Shown here: piece after piece, positions 26,201-37,908 of the stretch
Position numbering within the stretch: the stretch's first letter is position 1
Layout: the number at the start of each line of letters is the position of its first letter
Source: Tanytarsus gracilentus
Taxonomy: Eukaryota > Arthropoda > Insecta > Diptera > Chironomidae
Reading direction: 5' to 3'
DNA length: 64,000 nt
Assembly: GCA_038502055.1 (NCBI GenBank)
Contig: JAXRKN010000044.1
Location: 6,270,501-6,334,500, forward strand
Position numbers and translations under genes: made by a program
Notes under the pieces: model-generated
Databases searched by the model: none
The model's input: the letters and a program-made list of their open reading frames with translations, nothing else
What the model was told of the DNA's origin: nothing

Positions 26201-29200
26201 GAATTTTAATTTTTTTTTGTGTTCGATCTTGACTGTCTGAGGTGTCGCGATAAACTGTCTGGTTATATTTTTAGACACACATATGATATTTTATTTAAAA
26301 AACTATTTACTTAGATGTTTCTTACTTTAACTAAACTTTTAGCTAAATTTGACTTTTTTAGACTTTTTTCTCACAAAACGCGTGTCGCACGCTTTTTCCG
26401 CTATCTTTTTCGTTTGCCAATAAAACAAAGACTGAATGCGAAGTGGCTTTTTTACTCTTGTTATACTAACATGGGAAAAACGATAATATTTTTTTTCGTT
26501 TCCACTTTTGCGGGACTGATAAAGTGTCTCGGTGTATTTTCAACCTTGCCGAGAATTCTAATTCATGCGATAAACCACAAATGCACTTTGTGCATATTCT
26601 AATTAACTTCCGATATCTATGCAAAAAAAAATGTCTTTTTTTATAAAATAACTTTTCACCACCTGTTAATTTTAAACTTTTTTTAGCTGTACTTTTTAAT
26701 ATCCCGCAAAATCAGCACTCGAGAGTTTCTTTTTATGTAAATTTTATCACCAACATTATAAGATTTAATTGCGGGACTTTCGAGAATTCTCTTTACGATT
26801 ATTGCGCACTTTTAATTCAATTTTTTTTTCTCCCCTTAAACTTGCGGCCAGAGTTCATTCATCCAGTGGGATTTCAGTCCGAATTGCTGGAAATGTGTTT
26901 GACGACTGAAAAATTCTTTCACAGAGTTGCTTTTTCATAACAATGTGGCTGCTTTTGCACTTGTGTCGGAAAAGTGTGATACACGAAAATGTACACGATA
27001 ACCATCGTTGCGCATTCAAGATTGCGCAGCATTGAACAGAAAACTTTTATCGAGCCCGAAGGTTCTTAAAGAGAGAGAGTGAAAATTTTAGGCTTTAATA
27101 TTTTTTTAGTACACGATGTTCTATTTTTTTCATCACCACCTCTCACCCACGACGTTACCATGGAAATTTTGTGCGGTTGTGTTGAATTTCCCCTCTCGGT
27201 TGAGTTCATGCGTTTGAGTTGGTTGTGTTGGTGAAAGAAGGAAAAATGAGTGACTTTTTCCAAGCGGTGAAAATATTTCTTTTTTGTGTACTAAAATTAA
27301 TTTTTAAATTTGAATAAATTTATTATCCTTCAACGACTTCTTTAAATGACACAAAAATGACTTTAAATTTTTTGAACATCCTTGAAAATAATTTTTTATT
27401 CGTGAAAAATCAATTTTCACATTGAGAAATAAAAAACTTAAAGACCGTCAGATGTCTAATGATTCATCATGTCTGCATTCTTCTCTGTTCTTTATAACTT
27501 TTAAATAATTCAGGAAAATGCTCTCTCCCATCACGGGGGAATATAAAAGAGCTTTCATAAATTTTTCAACATTCAACACAGAGAACTTAAATGTGAGTGC
27601 AGAAGAAGAGGAGAAAAATTGAAAAATGAAGAGGAAAATTGATTTATTGCATGTTGAGAACGTTTTTCGTGTGGAGCACATCACAAAGTGAGTAATGAAA
27701 ACTCACACAAAATCTCAAAGGATATCAAGAGGAAAAAAAGATAAAGATGAATTTAAAAAGAATAGAAAATGGGCTTTAAAGATGAAAAATGTTAAATTTT
27801 TTAAGGGAGATTAAAAAAAATAAGATTACCTATTTAAATTATTTAAGTTCATTTCCGATTTTTAAGGATTCGAACCTCTGTTTTAATTTTATTCCTATCT
27901 TAAGACAATTTTTTCCTCTTTAAATTGCTTGAAATAAAATCAATAATAAATATTTTAATGCTTAACAGAATTTTAATCTAGTCATAAAATTACCACACTC
28001 TGTTTACCGCTTAATTAATAATAATAATCCCAAAATACTTTTTTTAAAATAACTTCAAAGTTTACTATATTCAAATTTTTTCAACAGCTCAAAAACTTTA
28101 TCATCATCACCATCAACAGTATTCTCTAAGGTTACCGAAATCACTTAAGAAGTAATTAATTTTGATTTTCTCTTCATAACTTTCAGCATCAGGTGTGGGT
28201 GTAAAAAATCTCTCTAGGCATAAACTGAATTTTTAATGACAGGATCCACAGGTTGTTTAATATTTTATAATGCCTGCATTCATTTAAGATTTTCATGTTT
28301 TTGCATGCATCTGTTTTGATTTTTATTCACTGAAATTTTACAAAAGAAAAATGCTGATTAATTTTTACGTTCATTGACTTTTGACGAGTTTTTTGTTTTA
28401 TTTTTTCCTCTGCCAATTTTGTTATTTAAAAAGATTAAAATATTTTTTAAAACACAATTTTATTTAATTCCAACACGTGTCATGTTAAAAATTACACGTT
28501 TTTAAATAACGTCCATGAAAATAATCGCTTGCGTTAATTTTTCATCACATCAATACCATAAAAAATGTTGATACACGAATTACATTAAATGAGCATTAAT
28601 TATTCAAAAATGATGTTCATACTTAAATTTATTACTTCATTTTTGATGGAATGTTCGTGCAGCGGGGAAAATAATCGTAAATCTTGGCACACATCGAAAA
28701 ATTACGTATGTATTTTTTTTGAAACCCTTTCAATTTTGTGAAAGGTCGAGAGCCACAACGCACCTCTGTTGAAAAATAATATTTTGACTTCCTTGATCGC
28801 TGCATATTGACCATCTGTCACTCAAGCGATTGTTAAAATCCCTCCTAATAATAATTCAGAGCGTTCATCAATAAATGATAATCTTAATGGACATTCTCAC
28901 TTTGTGTATATGTGACATGAAAAACCCATAGAGATAGTTATTGTCATTTGACGATCTCATTCAACTGATAACTGTCTCAATACTTGTACACATGTGAATC
29001 CTCTCGAAAATGTGATCGTATGGTATGAGTGCAGAGGTTGTGGGGACGGCTGGCTGGGTTATGATTTTAATTTTTAATTATGTGCCAGTATATTTTGCCC
29101 CGCACATGAATAATATTCCTCGATATGTGTTTATGCAATTTCATATTTTCAGACCATTGTGAACAACTAAATGAATTATTAAAATAGAGATAAAAGGCAG

Positions 29201-30274
29201 TCATTGGCAAATGACAAAAAATAAATTTGCACATTGAGATTCAGTTGGGAGGCAAATAATTAGGATTTCAATTAAGAATTTAAACATTTTGCAGTCTCGT
29301 GAGTCCCTCGTGTCGATTTAGGAAAGGAATTCTTTAATTTCCAATTCAATTTAAAGTTTTGAGTTAAATTTCCAAGATCGACAATTAAATCAATCTATCT
29401 CGAAGACTTTTGGAGTGGGACGGAAAAGAGACATTTTTTGGCTATTTTTTTTAGCAAAAATTTGAAATTGAAAAAAAATTTTAAAATTCTGAAATTTAAA
29501 TTAAATTTTATTTTGGATCTTTTAAGAAATTCAATTTTTAGCCGTTAAAATATTTTTCAGCCCATTAAATTTGAAACTTCCTTAGACATTTAGACTCTCT
29601 TTCGAGCGACTTCTATCTCAACTAATTAAATAACTTTTCTCTCCATGAATCGTCTTCGTCGTTTCAATTATGGAATAGTTTGCAAAAGAGCAGAAAAATA
29701 TTTTAATCTTTCTCCGTTGCATTCTCTCTGCACTTATTTGACTTAAATCAGAAAATAATGGTTTGTTTGAGCATCATTTATATATCTGTGTGGTTTGAAA
29801 TTAAAACCTATCGAGTCGTTATGAAAGCTGCAAATGAAATTGTGTAAATGTGCGTTAAAACGTGAAAAACTTAAATTGAAATTTTAAAGGAGATGAAAGA
29901 TGAGTTTTTTTGTAGAATTTTAGAGCTTTCTCTTTAATTTTGAACTGCCGAGAAAGGGTGCAAAATCTCTCAAATCTCTCTTAAAATTACTTTAAAAGGA
30001 GATTTTTGTAAATTACGTCACATCTCATAAAGAATTTTTTGAAGTCGCTAAAAATTAAAAACATGTTTAATAAAATTTTTATTGTTAAAAATCATATTTT
30101 AATAAAAATAATTTTTTTGGTGACAAAATTGTTGAAAATGCCCATTTTTTACGTTCTCACTCGTAAAAATCGACACGAGGTATTTTAAAATCATATTTTA
30201 AGTCAGACTTTAAGGTAATTTTCTTCTTCTTACCACCTCACAAAAAATTAATAAAATTATTTTTAATCCACAAG
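26201..30274. other. Intergenic region, about 4 kb, no gene recognised
   Basis: It lies between the distal Lim3 first exon (read leftwards) and the zinc-finger gene (read rightwards), so it should carry two divergent promoters. It is AT-rich with many homopolymer runs. The longest ORFs (95 codons at 26315-26602 and 78 codons at 27448-27684) show no family resemblance. Confidence 0.5.
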
Positions 30275-31123
30275 ATGGATCTCGAAGCCTCCTTCACAAA
30301 AAACAATCTGCAATTTTTAAATTTAAATGACGTACAATTAATTGATGATCGATTCGAGCAAATCATCAATTCCAACATCGATACTGATGAATTTACTAAA
30401 AAATTACATAACGAAGAATTTGATTCTGATGTGACATGGGATGCAGAGGAGGGAGAACTTGAAGCACTTGGAATTGAGATTGAAGAAATTTTATTGGATC
30501 AGGATGAGAATTTTAGCGATTTTCACATTTTCGAGGAAATTATCAAGGACGAGGAAAAATGCGAAAAAATTCAAGAAAATCTTTCTGAATTTCTTGATTT
30601 TAAGCCAAAATTGTCTAAATCAACAGAGATCAAAGCTTTTACTTGTGCATTCTGCAATTGGAGCACCAACAATCGTTATTACTTCCGGCAACATTTTAAC
30701 ACCTTAAAACACAAAAATAGAGTGTTGGCGAATTATTTCACGGCGAATGATAAATTCGTTGTGGAAAAGCTCGATGGTGTGGATGCAATTCAAATCAAAA
30801 ATTGCAGTGACTGCGACGTGACATTTCGCAGTAAAAGGCAGCTAATCGATCACATCCGAAAATATCATTTTAATAAGAAATGCGAGAAATGCAATCGTCG
30901 ATTTAAGACTGAAAAGGAGTTCAATTTGCACGTGATGAGACACAAAAACGATGACATGGTTTGCGGCTATTGCAACAAGAAATTCACAAACAATCAAAAT
31001 CTAAGGCGGCACGAAAAAACTCACACTGAATTTAAGAAATTCGTTTGTGGCGTGTGCGAGAAAAATTTCGGTCAAAAGACAAATTTGTTGAGGCACTTGA
31101 AAGTTCATAAAAATTGTACATAA
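30275..31123 (+). CDS. C2H2 zinc-finger protein, single exon, 282 aa
   Basis: An uninterrupted ORF from ATG (context ACAAGATGG) to TAA. The first about 115 residues are acidic (many Asp/Glu) and contain no finger. Five C2H2 fingers follow from about residue 121 to the C-terminus, starting CAFC, CSDC, CEKC, CGYC and CGVC, each closed by paired His. The last two are classic and joined by the TH-EFKKF linker. The first has a longer His spacing, of the U1/matrin-like kind. It is probably a nuclear DNA- or RNA-binding protein; its target cannot be read from sequence. No ZAD or BTB domain is seen. I cannot name a one-to-one ortholog. The gene ends 51 bp from the converging DHX16 stop. Confidence 0.85.
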   Translation: MDLEASFTKNNLQFLNLNDVQLIDDRFEQIINSNIDTDEFTKKLHNEEFDSDVTWDAEEGELEALGIEIEEILLDQDENFSDFHIFEEIIKDEEKCEKIQENLSEFLDFKPKLSKSTEIKAFTCAFCNWSTNNRYYFRQHFNTLKHKNRVLANYFTANDKFVVEKLDGVDAIQIKNCSDCDVTFRSKRQLIDHIRKYHFNKKCEKCNRRFKTEKEFNLHVMRHKNDDMVCGYCNKKFTNNQNLRRHEKTHTEFKKFVCGVCEKNFGQKTNLLRHLKVHKNCT

Positions 31124-31166
31124 TAAACTTAAATTCGACACTTCCTTGATCAAGGTAAACTTTTAT
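31122..31166. terminator. Back-to-back poly(A) signals of the zinc-finger gene and DHX16
   Basis: AATAAA overlaps and follows the zinc-finger stop at about 31122-31127 on the plus strand. A minus-strand AATAAA (TTTATT) at about 31161-31166 lies 9 nt past the DHX16 stop. The two mRNAs must therefore share or overlap their 3' ends. Confidence 0.55.
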
Positions 31167-31174
31167 TAAAATTA

Positions 31175-33907
31175 TTAGATCGGATCCGATGGACCCGCAC
31201 GACCAATAACTTTTGGCATTTTTTTATTTGTCGAGTCTTCGAGTTCTTTAGGTTTGTAGTAATGTGGTGCAACTTCCAAAAGCCACTTACTCTCGATTTC
31301 AATCACGGATCTCATAAATTCTCTTGTTGTAAAAACTAGCTCATGATAAAGCACCCATCTCGGTAGATCCTCAAATAACGCCGAATTCGGATGAATCATG
31401 ACGGTTTGATTGTGTTTGGCGGTTTTGTAGTGTCCACCTTTTGAGAATTTAGCAATGTGATAAAAATATCCAGCCGTTATGGCTTTTCTGATATTAACCG
31501 ACTCCGTCAATCCCGACACCATATCGATTTCAACTCGCTGCATTAAGTTCACTAATTGCTCTCGAACGTCACGAGCACGCTTCATTGAACGATATTGAAT
31601 GAAATTTTCATAGCACCATTGCGTGCTGTACTCACTTTCTTGCCACTGATTGTAAACATTTAATAAGCCAAGGTGATCGCCGTGGACATGATTGAAGTTT
31701 TTACGTGCCGTGTCGGCGTGAATGATTTTGTCTTTTGGTCGATAGAAAATTGCGCCATTAACTGAAAGCATCGCAGCGATGGTCACAATCTCCTCTGAGC
31801 ATTTATATTTTTCAGCAGCGAGAAGCATTTTTGCCATCATTGGATCGACGGGAAATTCCGCCATTCGACGACCCATTTTCGTGAGTTCGCCGTGATGATT
31901 TAAAGCACCTAAAGCGTAAAGTTGCTCGAGCGCTAAGATGAGCGTTTCAGTTGGTGGAGGATCGAGAAAGTCAAAACTCAACAAGTCATTGATGCCAAGT
32001 GCTTTGAGCATTAAAACAGCGTTGCCTAAATTAATTCGTTGAATTTCAGGTACTGTATTCTCTTCAAGTTCATGCTGATAAGCCCACGCTGTGTATAATC
32101 GAAAGCACTTTCCTGCTGCAACTCTTCCTGCTCGACCCGCTCTCTGATTCGCTGAAGCCTTTGATATAGGCACGACCATAAGAGTCTCCATTCCCGTTCT
32201 AGAATTGAAATTATTTTGCTTTGCAAATCCTGGATCGATGACATAGATGATGTTATCAATGGTTAAACTTGTTTCGGCAATATTTGTTGCTAAAATAACC
32301 TTTCTCGAGTTTGGCGGCGTTGGTTCGAAAATTTTCGCTTGCATGTCTGACGGTAAATTTGCATAAATTGGCAGGATGAGGAGCTCCTTGATTTTAGATC
32401 CTGGAAATTTTAAAAAAAATTATTAAAACTGTTTAAATGATTAACAACCTAATAAATTTTTACCTAATCTTTTAACGCGATCTTGAAGAATTTCGTGGCA
32501 CGTCTCGATTTCCTCTTGACCAGTGAGAAAAACTAAAATATCACCGAGCGGTTGTGTGGCGTGAATTTGCAAAATTGAAACGACACATGCGTCAATGTAG
32601 TCAGCTTCAGGTGCCTTTGTATAATAAATGTCGACGGGAAATCTTCTTCCGGGTATTCTAAAAATTGGAGCGTCATCGAAGAATCCAGAAAACTTTTCAG
32701 CATCGAGAGTCGCCGAACTGATGAGGAGTTTTAAGTCAGATCGAAATCTCGCAATGTCCTTCACCAATCCAAACAGAATGTCAGTGTGAAGAGTTCTCTC
32801 GTGAGCCTCATCGATGATCATCACGCTATATGATGCGAGATCAGGCTCACTGAGAAATTCTCGATGTAGCGTACCATCAGTCATGTATTTAATGACAGTT
32901 CTCTCGGATGTACAATCCTCAAATCGAATGCTATAGCCGACCTCATTTCCAAGCTTAACTTCCATCTCTTGTGCAACACGTGCTGCGACAGACATAGCGG
33001 CCACTCTTCTCGGCTGTGTGCATCCAATTTTTTTGTTGTTTTGAGTAAAACCAGCTTCGTAGAGATATTGTGGAATTTGTGTGGTTTTTCCCGAGCCAGT
33101 TTCACCTTCAATAATCAGCACTTGATGACCATGAATTGCTGCAATTAAATCATCACGGAAGGGATAGACGGGAAGGCTCTTTTTCGTTTCCTCAATGTCC
33201 ATTTTCTTCTTCTCGGTTTCAGTCATTTCAGGCTTTCGATCTTTATCTTTCGTACCCTCATTGGTGAGCACGTGAACAAACTCAATTTCATCTTCCAGCA
33301 ACAACTCGTATTCTTTATCTTGTCTCGCATCTCTCGAACCGAACTTATAGAGTGCCGATTGAAGTTGTTCAGCCTCCCATTTTTTCTGTTCAGAGTGTGG
33401 CAATTTTTCACGTTCATCCACTTCCACATATTCGCCCTTTTCGCCTTTCTTCATGTCCTTTGGCATATGATACCTCTGGATTTTTTCGAGCTCTCTCGCT
33501 TTCTCATGCTGTTTTGCAATATCCAAAATGTTTCTCTTAAAGTCTCGATCCTTCTTTTCACGCTGCGTAAGTTGGGATTCGTCAAAGAGATATTTATCGT
33601 CGAGAATGTCCGCTTCGAGCTCTTCAATTTTGTCATCCTTTCGTTTCTTTAAATATTCGCGTCTGGATTGAATTCTCAGCTTGGGAATTAATTTTTCACG
33701 ATCTTCCGTTTCTAATTTGAGTCTTTTTGCAGCTTCCTCGAATGCCTTCTTGCTAGATGAAGCTTCAACAATTTTTCGAGTTTTTGCATCGTCGCGCTCT
33801 TTCAGTCGTTTAGAGAATTCATCTCTTTCCTGCAAATCTTGACGTCTCTGCTCCTCCTCACTGTCGATGCTACCGCTACTCGTGCTTGGATTTCGTTTCC
33901 GGCTCAT
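31175..33907 (-). CDS. DHX16: DEAH-box pre-mRNA splicing helicase DHX16/Prp2, 2 exons, about 889 aa
   Basis: Exons 33907-32464 and 32400-31175, with a 63-bp intron. The joined frame reads RVKRLG-SKIKELLILPIYANLPSDMQA across the junction, as in the human protein. Motif I GETGSGKT is at about residues 267-274, motif II DEAH at about 366-369 and motif III SAT in the first exon. Motif V (TNIAETSLTI) and motif VI (QRAGRAGR) are in the second exon, followed by the HA2/OB-fold region, ending near KKMPKVIG. This ATPase activates the spliceosome (the Bact to B* step). The N-terminus is about 150 residues shorter than the human 1041-aa protein: it starts directly with an RS/Glu-rich segment. ATG at 33907 is the first in this frame; further upstream in frame there is only a TTG. 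The gene is divergent from the four-TM gene, with 260 bp between their start codons. Confidence 0.95.
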
Positions 33908-34167
33908 TTCAATATTTATTTTTGCGTAATTCTTCTTTAAAATTGAATTAATTTCTTTTTGTGAGAAATTATTTTTGTAAACATTGTCGATCGAAGTTTC
34001 ACTGTAAGATTTCAAATATTTTTTAACCGTTACAAAAAAGTTATTATCTTATCTTAATTAACTTCCTTATCTAATCTAATCTTTCCCTTTTCATATCTTA
34101 AGCTATTTTGGGTCGTTTATCAATAATTTCTTCTTCAGTTTGCTTTTCTTTTTCGCGGCAAATCAAC
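33908..34167. promoter_or_regulatory. Putative bidirectional promoter, DHX16 / four-TM gene
   Basis: Only 260 bp separate the two opposite start codons, so both promoters and 5' UTRs must lie here. It contains repeated TTATCT/TCTAATCT pyrimidine-rich stretches at about 34047-34090. No clear TATA box or Inr-DPE pair was found. Confidence 0.45.
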
Positions 34168-34939
34168 ATGAAATTCCCGACGGTCGAAAAATTTTTGTGC
34201 TGCATAAGACTTGAGTTTGGAATTTTTATATGTGCATGGATTTATTTGTTGTTTTTCACCGTTTGTTTAATTATTCTTTCATTGACTTTCATTTGGCTGA
34301 TTGTTGATTATTTTTCATTAATTGACTTGATCCCCGACTCTTATTTTGCCGATCAAATTAAAAGCTTTTCACCCATAAGTGAGTTGATTTAAATTCATGG
34401 ATGCTCCATGGAATTTTTTTCTGGGATTAAGAAATAATCGAGTTTTTATTTTTTCAGTCGTAAAATTCGTGTTCATATTCTTTATGGCATACAGTGCCGT
34501 CTACATTTATGCTAGCCGAAAAATAATGATAAGCATTAAAACAGTGAGATATCGAGTTTAACTTCAATTGATTACATTTTAAAATAAAAAATATTTTTAG
34601 CGATTACCCGGTGGCACACTTCCTTTTATCATCATAACATTAATCAGTACGATTTTATCGTTTCTATCCATTCTGCATTTAACTCTGGCTGCAATTGTTC
34701 ATGGACTCATTTTGGGTTTGATTGAAGGATATATTTGCTTCTGTGCAATATCATTTTTTGTTTTTCTCAAAGAGGAGAGTGTGAGATCTCAAAACAGACG
34801 ATCACAATACGCTCATCCAGCTTCGGTGCAATATTATTCACATCCAAATCCAACTCCAAATCCTCTCTCTTTTAAATTGGTTTTGGTGAGGTCCGGGAAG
34901 TTGGGTCCGCGGTGTGTTTTGATTTTGAGGAACTCTTAG
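34168..34939 (+). CDS. Small four-transmembrane protein of unknown function, 3 exons, 211 aa
   Basis: Exons 34168-34378, 34458-34543 and 34601-34939 join in frame. Four hydrophobic segments are visible: around IYLLFFTVCLIILSLTFIW, VKFVFIFFMAYSAVYIY, LPFIIITLISTILSFLSI and GLILGLIEGYICFCAISFF. A short polar tail follows, rich in Ser, Asn, Pro and Arg. The layout is that of the many small insect four-TM (MARVEL/DUF4728-like) membrane proteins, but I cannot assign a family with certainty. The last stretch (after about 34885) could be read differently, since a GTGAGG donor-like site sits there, but no later exon fits before the next gene. Confidence 0.7.
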
Positions 34940-35089
34940 GCATTTGGGTTGTTTATTTTTTTTTTTTATATAAATTATAAATTTAAAATTTAAATTTATT
35001 TTATTTTTTTATTTTTTTTTTTTTTATTTTAATATAAATATGTTAATTTTTTCTTACTAATTTTATACCAAAAATAGAAAAATGTATCA

Positions 35090-35152
35090 ATTTCCACCGG
35101 CACCAAAAAAAAAAATGTCACCGGTGACCCGTACCGGTATTCACCGTGAGGA
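35090..35152. promoter_or_regulatory. Cluster of (T/C)ACCGG-type motifs upstream of GTF3C5
   Basis: Within about 60 bp of very AT-rich surroundings there are five ACCG-containing sites: CCACCGG at about 35094, the 10-bp palindrome TCACCGGTGA at about 35118, GTACCGGTA at about 35131 and TCACCGTGA at about 35141. They lie about 150-200 bp before the GTF3C5 ATG. The core resembles Grainyhead-like sites (ACCGGT); that assignment is only inference. Confidence 0.35.
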
Positions 35153-35294
35153 TCCCTTTTAAATATCAAGTTTGACATTGATAATTAATAAAAGTTAGAA
35201 AATAGCCAACTTGTTAAAATAACGTATTTTTAAAATTCAAATTACAGAGGTTACAGTTAATTGCGATTGCACGTTGTTAGTAAACAAAATAAAA

Positions 35295-36778
35295 ATGAAT
35301 ATTGAAAGAGGTGAAAAAATTCGTCAATTTATAGGAATTGAATATCCAGGACGTGTTCAAAATGTTGACAAAATGATTGAGACACTCGGTGGCCAACAGG
35401 AACTATCAAAAGCGTTCGAACAAAAGCAAAAACTGCAATTAAAATTCAATCCAAAGAATTTCTATTGCAAGTCGGCAATTTCGAGTGAGCAAGAAGAAGT
35501 GACAGGAATGCTTCTTAAGCTAAAGATTAAAAGAGTAAATGACAATCCAGATACCAAAGTTGAATATCTCTCGGCTGAACTCGTTGGCACAGTGAAATCT
35601 ATGTATAAATTTAATAACTTCAGCGACTATCAATATTTACCATTGCAAAAAGATGAAAAAACGGGAGAAACTAAGAACATTTATCACGATATTGTGCCGG
35701 AAGATCCTGCTGCTGGTGAGGCTTGGTTTCGGTAAGAAATGACATCATTTCATTATGGTAAATTACTAATTAATTTAATTTTAGCGAAAAAAAGGACGTT
35801 CCTATCTTTTTACCACCCGTAACATTCAGCCGTTCTGACACCGTTCAATCATCAATGCTTCGTAACGAACAAAAACTTTTGTCTGATGTGGAAAATGATG
35901 AAATTGTCAAATTCGCAGTCACAAGTCGATCGAATCGCCTTAAAAACGGCATCATGGTTCAGTACACGAATGACACTAAAATTTCAGTTCCATCGAAACC
36001 ACTCGAAAATGTTGAATATACCAAATCCAATCTCGTAAGCGAGGAAGATTTAAAAATTATTGTTGATCTCTTCAAAGAGAGGCCAATATGGACGTTAGCA
36101 GCATTACGAGCACACATTCGAGATCCACCGAAACGATTGAGCAGAGTTCTAGCAAATCTCGCATTTTATTACAATACCGGTCCATGGCGTAATTGCTTTG
36201 TCAGATTTGGTTTTGATCCTCGACAGGATTTCTCCAGTCGCTACTATCAAATGCTCGACTATCGCGTGCGACAAGGCGCTGGGTTTAAAGTTGATGCTCA
36301 AACAAAACGAACATCGGCAATTAGTAAACGAATTCGAGTCCATCCACATGCCAACTTGGCGCCTCTAACGGAAGAGATCATTGACGAAAAATTTGTCATG
36401 CGTCAGAGAGAGGGAATTTTTGATGAAAACACAATTCCACCGTTTCGAGCACGACAATATCAGTTCATCGACATTCGTTTGCCAAAAGTTCAAGAGATGC
36501 TCGAACATCTTCCTGGACCAATGGATGTCGAGTGCGATGAAAAGCGCGGTTGGTTACCAGCACAATTTATCGAGGACGTACGCAAAATGCTCACAAATAT
36601 CGCGCAAACGAACATGATGAAACTTTGTAAGGAAAAAAATCTTCCGTTTGACGAGACCACGGAAAGCATCGTTGACTCCATAAATGAAGATGTTTTTGAG
36701 TCGGAGAGCAGTGAAAGCGACGACAACGAATCAATACACGAGCCTGAAGATATGGAAATTGATCACGACCTCAAATAG
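35295..36778 (+). CDS. GTF3C5: General transcription factor 3C subunit 5 (TFIIIC63/Tfc1-like), 2 exons, 476 aa
   Basis: Exons 35295-35731 and 35785-36778, with a 53-bp intron. The N-terminal part has VEYPG-like GIEYPGRVQNVDKM and LGG motifs. The middle has FKERPIWTLAALRAHI and a YYNTGPWRNCFVRFGFDPR block matching the GPWR...RFGYDPR core of human GTF3C5. The C-terminus has GWLPAQFIEDVR and a very acidic Ser/Glu/Asp tail. In the family this is the B-box/A-box contacting subunit of TFIIIC, needed for RNA polymerase III transcription of tRNA genes. ATG 35295 is chosen because the frame 5' of it has no other ATG. Human GTF3C5 is 519 aa. The gene converges on Phb1. Confidence 0.93.
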
Positions 36779-37025
36779 TTTTCATATTTATAAAAATGCT
36801 TTATTTCTCACTTTTTAAGATGCTCGATTACAAATGCACATAAACCAATATGTAGATTTTCACGAATTAAAATTCTGCAGCAAAACTAAAAGAAGTGAAA
36901 TTTGTGTTTTAATCTTGCAAAACTTTAAGACTGTAAAATTTCTACTCATTCTTTCTCTTACTCATTAAAGACTTTTCTATCCTTTCTCATTAACACTCGA
37001 TTCGCTAGCGCTAGTTTAAGATGCT
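36779..37025. terminator. Shared 3' region of GTF3C5 and Phb1
   Basis: Convergent stop codons lie 247 bp apart. A minus-strand AATAAA (TTTATT at 36800-36805) lies only 22 nt from the GTF3C5 stop. A plus-strand ATTAAA lies at about 36866-36871. If both are used, the two 3' UTRs overlap by some 70-90 nt. Confidence 0.45.
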
Positions 37026-37908
37026 CTACATTTGTGGTAAATTCAGAAGCGTTCCCTGACCGGAAGGAAGATAGTTGACACCTCTTGAACGAGACAATTG
37101 ATATGCAATGTCTTCGGCTGCCTCTATTCTACGAAGTTCAATCAAACCGTCGCCAGCATCTTGGAAGGCCTTCGAGAGCAATTGCGCTGCCTCGGCATCA
37201 CCCTCAGCGGAGATGACAGTTGCCTTCTTTTGTTGTTCCGCTTTCTCGACCAAGAATCGAGCTTTTTCGGCATCCTGTTGTGCTACCTGTTTCATTTCGA
37301 CGGCTTGCGTGAACTCTTTGCCGAATGTTAAATGAGTAATTGAAATGTCATCGAGAATGACACCAAATTGTTTGGCTCTTTCTACGAGATCTTCCGATAC
37401 CTTCTGCGAAACCATTTCACGCTGGGTAATTAATTCGCCGGCATCGAACTGAGCGACAACGGCCTTTAGTACTTCTGTTGTGATTGAGGGAAGAACACGT
37501 TCGTCGTAATCTTGACCCAAAATTGTGTAGATTTTTGGAAGTTGATCGGGAAGCGGCCTATACAAGATACGAAGTGTAATGTTGACATTCTGAAGATCTT
37601 TACTTCCGGTGATGACGGGAACATTTCGTGGCTGTGAACGGATGTCGAAGATGATTGGTCGCTGTACCCATGGAATGAAAAAGTGAGTTCCCTCGCCTAC
37701 GACATCTTGCTTGATTCCGCTGAAACGATCAAAAATAACAGCTCGGTGTCCTCCATCGACTAAAATATAATTTGAAAGAATAATCTAGAGGTTTTTATCA
37801 AGCATAAAAAACGTTTCAATTACCATTGAATAAAGCAGAGTTTACAACACCACCAACGACGGCCACTCCGAGGCCCAATTGTCCAATTCTATTCAGAAAT
37901 TGTGCCAT
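37026..37908 (-). CDS. Phb1: Prohibitin 1, 2 coding exons, 272 aa
   Basis: Exons 37908-37824 (MAQFLNRIGQLGLGV, a short N-terminal membrane anchor) and 37759-37026. The product is 272 residues, the same length as human PHB1. The PHB/SPFH domain spans about residues 27-190 (IFDRFSGIKQDVVGEGTHF; LPSITTEVLKAVVAQFDAG; ISITHLTFGKEFTQAVE). A coiled-coil region follows, ending GQGTLLNLPQM. It forms ring complexes with prohibitin 2 in the mitochondrial inner membrane and guards m-AAA protease and respiratory-chain assembly. The Drosophila counterpart is l(2)37Cc. Nothing abnormal is seen. Confidence 0.97.

Noticed and set aside
26201..26278. Upstream extension of the distal Lim3 exon
   Set aside because: The frame is open, but the codon at 26278 is GTG, not ATG; the first ATG is at 26200.
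33272..33652. 126-codon plus-strand ORF inside DHX16
   Set aside because: Shadow of the DHX16 coding frame on the other strand.
33908..34015. Extension of DHX16 to 34015
   Set aside because: It would start with TTG; no ATG in this part of the frame.
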